From Sthenelais limicola (Eukaryota > Annelida > Polychaeta > Phyllodocida > Sigalionidae), in the NCBI GenBank assembly GCA_942159475.1, contig OW804098.1, positions 6,238,383 through 6,302,382 of the forward strand: a stretch of DNA of 64,000 bases. Reading direction: 5' to 3'. The position numbers were made by a program, and so were the translations under genes. Numbering within the stretch: the stretch's first letter is position 1; each line of letters opens with the position of its first letter. Below the pieces are notes generated by a model, which was not told the DNA's origin, searched no databases, and saw only the letters and a program-made list of their open reading frames with translations. This document shows positions 47,369-58,194 of this stretch, one piece after another.

Positions 47369-47678
47369 TTGAACAGGACTGCAGCAAACCGCCATGGTGT
47401 AGGTACGCAGTAAATGAATACGACAGAAGTGATGGTTGGCTAATTGAACAGGACTGCAGCAAATATATCCATGGTGTAGGTACGCAGTGAATGAATACGA
47501 CAGAACTGATGGTTGGCTAATTGAACAGGACTGCAGCAAACATAGTCATAGTGTAGGTACGCAGTGAATGAATACGACAGAACTTATGGTTGGCTAATTG
47601 AACAGGACTGCAGCAAATATATCCATGGTGTAGGTACGCAGTGAATGAATACGACAGAACTTATGGTTGGCTAATTGA
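47369..47678 (+). repeat. Minisatellite, about 76-bp unit, four copies
   Basis: Units beginning TTGAACAGGACTGCAGCAAA start at 47369, 47444, 47521 and 47598. Each continues with CATGGTGTAGGTACGCAGT or a close variant and GAATGAATACGACAGAA. The third unit carries CATAGTCATAG in place of CCATGG. No spacers, so not a CRISPR array. Confidence 0.85.
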
Positions 47679-49820
47679 AATGTTCATATTGACCCTAAAT
47701 GTTACTGGTTCATCACACATTCAGCAAATATAATTCAAGTTTATCTACTCTAACATTAATTATGTCAATAAATTCGTTCAAAAAGTTGTTTCTAAGGGAA
47801 AGAAATACACACATAGCAACAATTGTAGATGTCCTAAAGACACATTTTCCAAATATCAAATAGAAAAATTAGTCTTCGACATGGGTGGGAGCTAAACAGT
47901 ACAATCATCAAACCTTATAGCTAAAAATCTAATAATCAAAAAGGATGAAATTCATCGCAGAAGAGGAGATTCCACACAACCGGAAAAACTGAGTCACCAG
48001 GGGTATAAGTATGCCCTACTTACAAGGTCAAAGTCAGGTCACTTAATTAGATCTTGTTCTTAAAAATGTTATAATTGTCTTCTGGAATTTACATTTTAAA
48101 TAATCCCAAAGATATTTCCAATTGAAGAAACATTGACAGGTCAAGGAAAATATCAATAATTTTGACAGGAATAAAATTTAAAATATTTAGTTCATTTAGT
48201 TTTATGCACACCTGACACTTTTATAAATTTACTCGAAATTCACCACCTACAGAAGTGCAATATTGTACTATTTTTGGAAGAGTTTTAAAGCAGAGAGAAT
48301 CTCCCCTATGTAAATTAATATACAATACGTGTATTAGATACCTCAGTTGAAATGATAATTTCTGCTGTTTTTCTTACTGTTTGCTTTGGCTGCCAGACAC
48401 ATATCGATAAAGTCGTCATGATATATGCATTCTGGCACTTTAATCAATTTTAAAATCTTGTAGAATCTGCAAAAATAAACTGAATCATTGGAAATTATAT
48501 AACATGATATTTTGAATAGCATATAAAGTGAGACCATGTTGCCATACAGAAAACAATGTTGTGAACCTCTGCTGCTTCTATAAACTTTGCTAAATGAACA
48601 GCAATTGTACACACTTGGTCCATATACAAACTTTACAGTTAATACTGGTGGGTCCAACACATATGCACCAGGACGTTCACTCTCATATATATACCTTCTG
48701 TGGAATCTCCTCCCTTAGATCTCCATTAGATAAAATGCACCTATCATCTAACAAAACAATTAAAGCTAGAGGCATGACCGGGTCCGCCAAATCTTAAGAT
48801 TATTTGAATAGGTGAATATACAATGAATTAGAGGCACAATATTCAATACATCATTATGAATTATTTTCATAATTTAAACAATTCATTATTGGGTGTCGTG
48901 ACATCAGTTTGTATTAGCAAGACTGCATTCTCAGTTAAATCGACAACAAAATATGTTGATATTGAAAGCGACTGGGGCCAATATCATCACCTTTTCACAT
49001 ACATATTTGGAGGTTTTACCAAAATTTCCATTATTTATATATTTCATTGTGCCATACTTGCTATTTGTATCAGAAAGAAGGACATTTATCTAGTCAGGAC
49101 TCTCCCAATTTTCTAAATTTCTACAGTTTTCCCTATATTACTATGATTAGTAGGGAAGGACAGAACCATTTGAAAGTTTGATTTTGGATTTTGGCCTACA
49201 ATTAAATAAATAATTTAGAAAATTACTTGGTTTTACACCAAGAAAAACAGGCCAAAATCCTTTAATATTCCATTTTGGTGACATTTAGATGGGTTGTGAA
49301 TGAATAGACCAGAAAATAGAAAAATGTCCTTTTCTCACTGAAGTTAGCAGGCACTGAAGCTTTAAACCGATTTTTTCCCAATTCCTCAATTCGACGGACC
49401 CTGTATAGATTACACATATATCACAGTAGATAAACACACTACTACCTTAGCTTCTCATCTACCTTCTACCACAAACAATGCTGTATGTTATTGTTGAAAT
49501 AACAAATATTTAAACTAAAAAAAACAATGCTGCTGTAAAAAGCCAATGTACAAATCAACAAATAACTTAATTAAAGTTGTATGTATCATATAATATTAAA
49601 TCACCATAGGGTAATATATGGAATATTACTTTCAAGTGGAGTACAACAGAGATGCTTAGAATAGCCACAAGTATAAAGTCTTGATGAGGTCGATAAAGCA
49701 GTATAATTAATAATTGCATAAAATCTAATTAGAAACATTCAATTGATTGGATACAAAAATAGCTGTCAGTCGCCATTGACAAAATAAAGATTAGCAAGAT
49801 TAATTAATGTTTACGTCTAC
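47679..49820. other. Intergenic stretch, no gene supported
   Basis: AT-rich and without recognisable exons, inverted repeats or tandem arrays. The frames present are short and have no familiar motif. Confidence 0.45.
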
Positions 49821-49821
49821 A

Positions 49822-50184
49822 ACAGGGGATTTGCATAGCCGCCATTTTGAATCTTTAATTGCATGGAATTATGGGACTAATGGTACAGTATAAAATCTAT
49901 AGAAAACATGTTATGTTAAGCATGGACTATTTATCACTGCTCTAATGTCAATATCCATGTGTTATACATGTTTCCATAACACAAGTCCCCATCCTTCCCA
50001 TCATGCATTTGGTTTTCATAGATCAGTGATACGTACAAGCTATGATATTGGTGAAAACATTCTTGCAATTTTCGATCAAAATCTAGCCAAATATTTGTAG
50101 GTGACCTGGTCAGATTTCAACTGAATCCATCCCATGATGCACTGTAACAGACATGCGCAGTGAGACATGCAAATCCCCTATTAT
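49822..50184 (+). repeat. Family D MITE, copy 2
   Basis: Best-preserved copy: TIRs AGGGGATTTGCAT and ATGCAAATCCCCT are exact inverted repeats. The inside matches 27584-27931 block for block. Confidence 0.8.
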
Positions 50185-51852
50185 CGCGCAGACGCAGCAA
50201 AGATTCACCTAAGGAAAATTCAAGGACCTGTGTGCCACAACCCTAGGGTTCTTACCCTCCGCTCCAAATCTTTAGACCATTTTGCATTGATTGCCAATTC
50301 ATTTCGATGCAGTAAATCTTACGCAATAATATTAATGGTGTAATAGCTTCATCATTGTTAGACCTCAAACATAGAATAATCAAATAACAAAAAATAGTGT
50401 GAAGGCAAGGGATTACAGACTCTTATTAAAAAATCTTGGAGTCAAAAACCCGAGACACTCATTAACAAAAATATAAGAGCGAGTTAATTGTCACATTTGA
50501 AGGACATGAGGGTCAGAGCACAACCAATATTTAGATGTTAAAATCTAAAGTTATTTGTGTTTTCTTTCTAAATGTTATTATTGCAGAATATTTTCATTTT
50601 TCATACCAGAAATACTCAAATATTCTCGATTTTCTGACTAATTTGCAACAAAACTGTTATGAAACATCAACCTGATCCATATATTTCCCCCTTACTTGAC
50701 TTTTACACCCAAGCCTGACAAATTGCTTGATATAAATAAAACTATGTCTGCATGGGAACCACTTTTCAAAGGGCATGAGAAATGAACAGTCAAGAATTAT
50801 AGGGGATTATGATAAAAATTAATCGTTGCAAAGGCAACCCAATTTAGGAAATTATGATAACAATCAAATCAAATTAAAGATTAAAAATAATAATAAAAAA
50901 AATTCTCAAGGCTTCCCGAAACAGTGGGACAAGTAATAAAAATGCACCCATATCCAAATGATAATGGTGACTGGCTTTCACAGCAAGAAGAGAGCAACTG
51001 AGATCTTATATGAGTCATATGACTGTAAAAGACGAAGCGGAAAAAAGAGTTACGTATGGAAATAGATTCATACAATTAAATTTACATTTAAACGAATAGA
51101 GAAAATTTACATCTAAAAATTCCAGGAAGCCTGACACCTTGAATCCTCCTATCAATTAAAAATTTCTTATGTCACATGGGTTAATTTATTAAGTGAGAAA
51201 CTAGTTCTAAAAATCTCGTTAGACTATATAATATTATACGATATTCATCACGCTTGAAATGCCATTATGCAAATGATAAAGTAACGGCAAAGTTCCCATA
51301 CATTCAATACTAATATAGAAGCAAACATATCCCAACCTTACAAGGAAGCAACTGCATTTAAATATACCTTTAATTCAGGAAAAGATGCAGAAACAAAAGG
51401 GCTAGCGAATAATTCTATATTGGTTTCAAACATTTCCCCACCAAATAAAGACCATATGCAAGTATTTATTCACATACGACAAATAAAAATAGGGTTTTGT
51501 ATAGACCATTGTGCATTGTGCAAACGCTCATGGGATACATTGGGAGGAAATTTCCAGGAGAATCAACCCCTTAGAAAGTTGCACGTTATTTCTGGATCAA
51601 AATAAAAATCAAAGAGATCAAATCTCAGAGATAAGGCATGCTATCCCCAAACATACATGAACAACTTTGGATTTTCAACATCCACATTTAACAAGCAATC
51701 GACCACTTTGAACTCTTTAGCAAGAAACTTTGTACCACGAAATTAGTCTACTGACAAAATATTGATATAAATATGATAGAAGCAATGATTAAATAGACAC
51801 TTCCTATAAATGTCGGGAGAAATCAGAAATAAATTTGGTTATACATTGGTTC
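50185..51852. other. Stretch downstream of the TRIM-NHL stop, no separate gene seen
   Basis: Its right part is probably the 3'UTR of the TRIM-NHL gene, read right to left. The end of that transcript cannot be fixed because TTTATT (reverse poly(A) signal) occurs repeatedly. Confidence 0.4.
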
Positions 51853-54231
51853 TCATAGTTGGTACAACTTCACAGCATTATGTGGCTCCTTTGTAAGGAA
51901 ACCATTATGACATTCTACCACAGCAACTTGGTCATTTGGTCCCGAGCGAACATCAATAGGATACTTCACCCCATTAATCCTTGATACAATATGTCTGATG
52001 AATTGTCCATCTATTGTAAACATAGAAATACGATGGTTCTCCCTGTCAGCTAGTAGGATATTGCCTTGATTATCCACACAAACACCCTGAGGTCTCCTTA
52101 AATGGTCAGACACCATGTGACTGCTACAAGAGCTGAATTTTCTTATGAATGTCCCCTTCTTGTCAAAGATCTTCACATAGCCATTGCAGGAGTCAGAGAC
52201 GATGATGAGTTCATCTTTGGATACAGCTAGGTAGGTAGGGGAGTTGAACTGGTAGTCCCCACTACCCCAGCACCCAAACTGGGTAAGGAGGGCACCATCA
52301 GACCCATGGACTGACACCACATGCCTGTCAACATCAGCCACCACAAAGTTTCCGCTGGGTGTTGAAGCTATTCCTGCAGGAAAACTGAACAGGCCAGAAC
52401 CCCAAATTGCCCTGCATTCTCCTTCAGGTGAGAAGACCTTGACACATTTATCTTTCTTGTCAGTGATAGCAATCTGCCCTCCTGGGGTGATGGTCACACC
52501 TTGTGGTTTGATCTTACCCCAGCCGATGATACGCAGTGACTGACCATTCGCATCAAATACTTGCAGTCGGTTATCACATTCAGCAACTACAATACTGCCA
52601 TCTGGTAGAAAATCTACACTGCTGGGGGACATGATCTTGCCAGGCCATCCACCAACTTGATCTATTTTATAGACAAGGGTTACATGGTCCCTTCTGTACC
52701 GGTTCTTCTCAGCACCGGTCGGGGATGAAGGCGGCGAGGCGGTTTCCCCAGCAGCAGCGGAAGTGGAGGGAACAGGATCATTATGGTCTGCAGCAGATGA
52801 AGAGGTAGAGTTGGAGGCAGTGTCCCCAGAAGGTCCTGCATCCAACAGATCATCTGCATTGATAGCATTCATCTTGGTCTTTTCTTGCTGGTTAGAGAAG
52901 GCCTTCACTTTGCCTATCTTGACCTCTCCTTTCTTGGAGGCCAGAGCATTTAGAATGGATGTCATTCTCTTTGGTACAGAAGACTTTCCTCTGGAGAGAC
53001 TGGTAAAGGCAGAACCACCATATGGACTGTTAGGAGGAGAGCCTGGACTTGATGCATGCTCATCTACCAAGCTGGTCTCTGACACAGGACATTCTTTGAA
53101 AGTACCCAAGTGCACATTCAAACTTTCTGTTCTTGGCACAAACTGTAAAATGATGGGGTTGGTTTTAGAGCCTCCTTGGAGAGAGGGAAGGGTGAGATCG
53201 GCAGTGCTTCCCATCCTATTCATCAGATCTTCATACATGATGAGATAATTCTGAGGAGAATCCTTCATGGCACTATGTACCTCAGCGTGCAAGCTCTCTA
53301 TATTGGTTTTGTGGAAGTTCAATTCAACAATGTTCTCCAAGCCTAGATTCTTCATCCGGGTCTCAATTTCTTCCTGAGCTTTGGCAAGTAAAGACTTCTC
53401 CTCCTCCCTGATTTCCACAACTGCTTCAGACGCCCTCTGGTGGATTGCTTTCTGGGCATCATAAAGTGCCTTCTTGTAGGTCTGCTTGAAGGTTTCCAAA
53501 TACTTGATGTGGCTCTTAATATCACTCAGCTTCCCATTGCTCACTTTCAGCATATCAATCATATTATGGTGGTACTGCTCTATAATACTCTTGTCCAAGG
53601 TGACAGTAGTGTGAGAGGAATCATGCTCCATTGTACAGATGGTACATAACATTACATTGCACGTACGGCAGAAATAGCGCAGTGCATAGCAGGAGTGAAG
53701 TCGACAGAAGAGTACATCATCAGCATTGCCTGTGGAGATATCTATGACATGATGGCTGGAGAAAAGGGTATTTTTCTGATGTTTCTCATTACAAACCTTG
53801 CAGAAGAACATGCAGCATTGAACACAGTGGTTGGAGGCAGTAGTCTGACGAGTCTGTGCTTTGCACAAGTCACAGTCTTTAGTACCTGCTGAAGAAGACG
53901 CGGGAGAGTCTGGCGGGGACTCCTCCATCTTGACAGGGGAGACATGTTGATTCTGCAGGATATCCTTTATTTGCTGGATCCGGAAGTCATTCTGAAGTCC
54001 CTGAATACCAGTAGGTGGCAGGCCAGTTGGTTTTTTACAGACTGGACATGTGATCTCTCGGCGGTACGGTCTGCGGCACTGTTCCAAGCAGGTTGCACAA
54101 AAGGTGTGGAGACAGCTAAGGGTTCTGGGATCGTGGAAGGATTCCAGACATACTGGACACATTAACAAGTCATCTATTGCCTGTTTGGGACTGTGAGGAG
54201 AGCCAGGACTCAATGACCCTGGGGAAGCCAT
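51853..54231 (-). CDS. TRIM-NHL protein (RING, two B-boxes, coiled coil, NHL propeller)
   Basis: A 792-residue frame in one exon. The RING finger (residues 25-66) reads CPVCLESF, then CLHTFCATCLEQC and CPVCKKPT, the C3HC4 pattern of an E3 ubiquitin ligase. B-box 1 is at about 119-165 (CDLCKAQ, CVQCCMFFCKVCNEKH) and B-box 2 at about 175-210 (CRLHSCYALRYFCRTCNVML). A coiled coil spans about 215-325, a Ser/Pro-rich linker about 385-520, and six NHL-type repeats about 525-792 (for example PQGVCVDNQGNILLADRENH). I see no filamin domain, so the layout is nearer TRIM32, Mei-P26 or NHL-1 than TRIM2/3/71. NHL propellers bind RNA or proteins. I chose Met 54231, not 54291, because a splice acceptor (TTTGCAG then GTTAATAAG, exon start 54255) lies between them and the earlier residues read through intron. 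The 5'UTR is therefore spliced. Confidence 0.93.
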   Translation of the reverse strand: MASPGSLSPGSPHSPKQAIDDLLMCPVCLESFHDPRTLSCLHTFCATCLEQCRRPYRREITCPVCKKPTGLPPTGIQGLQNDFRIQQIKDILQNQHVSPVKMEESPPDSPASSSAGTKDCDLCKAQTRQTTASNHCVQCCMFFCKVCNEKHQKNTLFSSHHVIDISTGNADDVLFCRLHSCYALRYFCRTCNVMLCTICTMEHDSSHTTVTLDKSIIEQYHHNMIDMLKVSNGKLSDIKSHIKYLETFKQTYKKALYDAQKAIHQRASEAVVEIREEEKSLLAKAQEEIETRMKNLGLENIVELNFHKTNIESLHAEVHSAMKDSPQNYLIMYEDLMNRMGSTADLTLPSLQGGSKTNPIILQFVPRTESLNVHLGTFKECPVSETSLVDEHASSPGSPPNSPYGGSAFTSLSRGKSSVPKRMTSILNALASKKGEVKIGKVKAFSNQQEKTKMNAINADDLLDAGPSGDTASNSTSSSAADHNDPVPSTSAAAGETASPPSSPTGAEKNRYRRDHVTLVYKIDQVGGWPGKIMSPSSVDFLPDGSIVVAECDNRLQVFDANGQSLRIIGWGKIKPQGVTITPGGQIAITDKKDKCVKVFSPEGECRAIWGSGLFSFPAGIASTPSGNFVVADVDRHVVSVHGSDGALLTQFGCWGSGDYQFNSPTYLAVSKDELIIVSDSCNGYVKIFDKKGTFIRKFSSCSSHMVSDHLRRPQGVCVDNQGNILLADRENHRISMFTIDGQFIRHIVSRINGVKYPIDVRSGPNDQVAVVECHNGFLTKEPHNAVKLYQL

Positions 54232-54255
54232 GCTGATGAAGGTTTTCTTATTAAC

Positions 54256-55225
54256 CTGCAAATAGATAAGGAATATATTGTTTACGATCAAGACAAAGAT
54301 AAAAGATAGAGATTTAAAGACATTTCAACACATTATATCACAACTTAGCTTGTTATTAACTCCACAACTAACTGATTGGCGCAATGCATTTTTGTTTGGG
54401 CCATGGGCTTGCCCACCTGAGCAAGCTATAATAACAGCAACAGTCCTGGCTCTGACGTCAATTTCACGCCCGATGTTGGCCGTTTCAGAAGCACATCACC
54501 GCGTGGACCAACAGCCCTAACCACAATTATGTGTGGCATCAGTGAGGCCTCCGACAATGTATAGTCCAGGCAATATAAGCCCTCACACACACACATAAAA
54601 ATAACAAAAAAAAACATGTTTTAGCTTCTAGAGCCCTGTTCTCTGAAACCTTAGCAATTTTGGTCACATCCACACCTTTTATGTAAAACCATTGTGGCAT
54701 TGCTCAAGGCAACCAGAAATTCTGGCGGGCAACCTAATTTTGTCAATAGCTTGCTAGGTGGGACGTACATTTATACTCCTTGTGTCTGATACGCTAATTC
54801 AGAACAACCACTTGGTGCATTCCATCTGAGAAACCCAAAATATTAGTGTGTGAAATAGTACATTGGAAGGCGATAGACATCAGTCTATGACAAATGTCAA
54901 TATCATAGACCAAGTTCCTTTATTTATAGACCTGGGCAGTCAAAGGACTGTATCAGTGTATGTTGTACACTTATAAGTGATATATTCAGTCACAAGAGTG
55001 CGTAGGTGGGACATTCTACAAACTAGAGCAAGACCATGTCATGCACTACAAGAGGCCAATTCCAGAATAAAAGGAAATAATCCCCCGAGTCTTAGGCCAC
55101 AACACAAAGTCACTTAATTGTTCTATCAATAAGTGCAAGCAATGGTACAACGTACCGTGACTATATGGATAGAACAGAATAGCCTCAACCCCCCCCCCCC
55201 CCCCCCTAACCCCGCAGTGATATAT
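54256..55225. other. Upstream of the TRIM-NHL coding exon, no gene supported
   Basis: Likely 5'UTR intron. It contains a poly-C run at 55188-55206 and no recognisable repeat family or exon. Confidence 0.45.
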
Positions 55226-55995
55226 GGGTCCGATTTTTAGAAAATGTACAATTGGCAGATCTACACATTTAGCAATTTCTTCTAAATTAGGCTGAAAAAT
55301 GAAGAATACCGAGTATATCTGAGTATATTTGGTATAGCGTTGATTTAAAGTATTATTTCTGTTATGTTAAAGTGGCTATGGACACTGTTTGACTATATAT
55401 CATTTAGAAATATGTTTGTAGTTTTCGATGACATGCATAAGTAGGAACATTTGTGTGGAATACCAACGCTATATATTCCTTAGATTAATTGATATTTGTT
55501 AATGAAGAATGTGGCAGAGGTTCCATTGGGGAATTCAAATCTGAGAGAGCAGTAACTAGACCATAAGGTGCTGACCTCAGTGTATGGTAAAGGGATGTGA
55601 ACTAAGAGCGAGGCAGGAGGTACATAGTGACATATATACCCTGTCCCATCCAGCTGGTATCACTCAACTAATTAAGATAAGAGGCATACAGGCGGCGAGA
55701 CCTCTTCCAACTGCCATGTCTGAGAGACTATAGTGTGATGGAGGCACCCCATGAAATTTGAAGTTTTAAACTCTTATATATTCCAAATACTTGTATTTTA
55801 TACATTAATGCTCCCAGGTATTGGTTAATGGCATAATGATCTAGAACATTGTTGAAATTCAAGCATATGTCAAAAAAATCAGCTGCTCAGCGGCAAGTGT
55901 CACTTTAAACTGCTTGATAACATAAACAATCTTAAATGTGGGATATTTGAGAGGATTGGTGAAGGCGAATTGTACGTTTTCTGAAAATCTTACCC
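55226..55995 (-). repeat. Family A MITE, variant 1, split by a nested insertion
   Basis: The left half is 55226-55370 and the right half 55909-55995. Removing 55371-55908 restores the normal variant 1 order (GTTATGTTAAACTGC), so the insertion is younger than the MITE. Confidence 0.8.
55371..55904. mobile_element. 534-bp insertion flanked by TTAA duplication, inside a family A MITE
   Basis: TTAA at 55367-55370 and again at 55905-55908 bracket the insert. Its ends are AGTGGCTATGGACACTG and the reverse complement of AGTGACACTTGCC, sharing the first four bases and an internal ACACT. A TTAA target is typical of piggyBac-type transposition. No transposase frame is present. Confidence 0.7.
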
Positions 55996-56459
55996 ATATG
56001 TTGATATCGATTTACAAGGTACTTAAGTAGAGGTTGATAAAAGGGGATGAGTGCGTTGTAATATAGGCGGCTGCCCCCCCCCCCCGCATCCCCCACAATC
56101 GATCAAGGCGGGGCCAGCAGTTATTACGAAACAGCTTAAACCTTCAGATATCAAATTATCTTTTAGTTATTTACAGGGTTTTGGTTTGAGAAAAGAACCG
56201 TATGAGATCTGAACGTTTGTCAAAGATTCCTTCACGTGCCATATATGATTAATTCATTATACGTACATTATTAGGGCAAGAATATGTAAACATGTACAAT
56301 TAAAACGTCAAGGTAACTAACAGCTAGGTTTAATAAGATCAATATAAGACAATCAACTCAAGACAAAAATTAGGTTTGTTTGAAATTATAATATAAATAC
56401 CCTTCATCTTGACCAAACAGATTTTTCTGTTTTTCAATACCAAATATACTCAGATATAT

Positions 56460-56691
56460 GGGTCAGATTTTCAGAAAATGTACAATTCGCCTTCACCAAT
56501 CTTCTGAAATAACTCAAATTTCAGACAAAAATAAAGTTCAATATATAATTCAACCTAACCAAACAGATTGCTAGAATCAATGCAATGCTGAGTATATTCG
56601 AATTTACCTACTGGCCAAAGTGCAGCCTAATTTAGCAAAAGTTACTAAATGTGTACAGCTCCCAATTGTACATTTTCTGAAAATCTGACCC
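56460..56691 (+). repeat. Family A MITE, core variant 2
   Basis: Complete, with both terminal repeats. A 50-bp fragment of another copy (AGCTGCCAATTGTATATTTC) follows at about 56758. Confidence 0.8.
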
Positions 56692-56948
56692 ATATACACA
56701 TAAATTTGTCAGCCTATATAATTTAGCAGAATTAACTAAATATGTTAGTGTGTATATAGCTGCCAATTGTATATTTCTGTGGTATATTTCTGACGTCCTA
56801 ATGTACCAATACACATGTATGATTTAGTGGCCTGCTCACCTCTATGCCTAATTAAGCAAGAGGTCTGGAGGGATTTATCTACTCGCCCTCCACTTGATCA
56901 ATAATCTGGAGGTTTGCGTTCCCAACAGCCTGCCACCATAGTGCCTAT

Positions 56949-57183
56949 GGGTCTGATTTTCAGGAAATGTACAATTGGCAGCTGTACACATTTGGGAAAT
57001 TCTGCTAAATTAAGCTGGAAAATGAAGAATAACGGGTATATCTGTGTATATTTGGTGTCACATTGATTTAAAGTATCAGTCCTGTTATGTTAAACTGCAT
57101 TTTGAAGCTCATTTTTGTCTTAAATGTGGGTTATTTGAGAGGATTGGTGAAGGCGAATTGTGCATTTTCTGACAATCTGACCC
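56949..57183 (-). repeat. Family A MITE, core variant 1
   Basis: Left end GGGTCTGATTTTCAGGAAAT; right end ATTTTCTGACAATCTGACCC. Complete. Confidence 0.8.
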
Positions 57184-57228
57184 ATTAACATATATGCAAC
57201 AGCTAGAAGCCCTGGCCTGGGTTTTCAT

Positions 57229-57573
57229 AGGGGATTTGCATGTATCAGTGGGCATGTTTATTAAAGTGCATACTGGGATGGATCATACAAATATTTAGCA
57301 ACATTTTTATATAAAAAAAAAAATCAAGGATCTTTCCCCCAATGTCATGGGTTGAATAAATGATGAATAAAAATTAAATGCATGATGTGAAAGATGAACT
57401 CTTGTTTTATGGAAACATGCAATACACATATGGTTATTTTGATATGGTAGAGCACTGCTGAATATCCCATGCTGCACAGAACACGTACGAGTTCTATAGC
57501 TTTCACAATGACATAATATGATACAACTCCCATAAGATTCAACATATGGCGGCTGTACAAATCTCCTATTTAC
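57229..57573 (-). repeat. Family D MITE, copy 3 (reverse orientation)
   Basis: It begins ATAGGGGATTTGCATGTATC and ends GGCGGCTGTACAAATCTCCT, the reverse of copies 1 and 2. The interior is more diverged. Confidence 0.7.
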
Positions 57574-58046
57574 AACCTAGATCTAATTAACATAACATGT
57601 TTCTACTACTATGATTATGATTTACTATTTTGCATGCTCTAGACATAATTGCGACCTCGATACACGACTTATATATTGATCATTAAAGGAAACGCTAATT
57701 CACTATTTATTTATTTTGATCAATTATTTTATCGGTTATTTGAAATAAATATTAATCAGTAGACGGGTTTGTGTGTCAGTGCTAGCCCTCAAATTGATAT
57801 GCAGTTAATAGAGTAAAAAATCACAAAAAAAAACGATAATGCAAATTTTCTTAACACATAGTCAGCAACAATTTAAACAAAATGACCGTAATTATTCTAT
57901 GAATATAACTTAGAGGGATTATATAGAAGGGAATACAATAATTACAAAATATTACAAAACAGGAAAGCACATATATTATTGTGAAATTTAAATCAATAAT
58001 AAATTAATAGTCTATTAAGAGCTACTAGCTGTTGTTATATTTGACA
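57574..58046. other. AT-rich intergenic stretch
   Basis: No exon or repeat family recognised. It is the left flank of the Ngaro-type element. Confidence 0.4.
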
Positions 58047-58170
58047 GTTAAGGGAGGTTTAAACTAGTTTAAACAGTTTTAACTCAACACGACGCCACCA
58101 GGGCCAGCGTCCTCCTGTGTGTGGCCATGACCACATGTTAACCAGCACTTGTAAGCAAGGCAGCGCAAGG
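58047..58170 (+). repeat. Split direct repeat A1
   Basis: GTTAAGGGAGGTTTAAACTA to GCAGCGCAAGG. It is the same as A2 at 62029-62153 except near the inner end, and contains the palindrome GTTTAAACTAGTTTAAAC. Confidence 0.85.
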
Positions 58171-58194
58171 TAAAGACCTCACCCTACACGCAGC

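Noticed and set aside
47369..47678. Regular 76-bp repeats resembling an array
   Set aside because: No unique spacers and units are contiguous; this is a minisatellite, and CRISPR is not expected in an animal genome.
52680..54165. Several frames opposite or inside the TRIM-NHL exon
   Set aside because: They overlap a strongly supported coding exon and show no domain of their own.
54232..54291. Upstream Met giving 20 extra residues on the TRIM-NHL protein
   Set aside because: A splice acceptor lies between the two Met codons, so those residues come from intron sequence.
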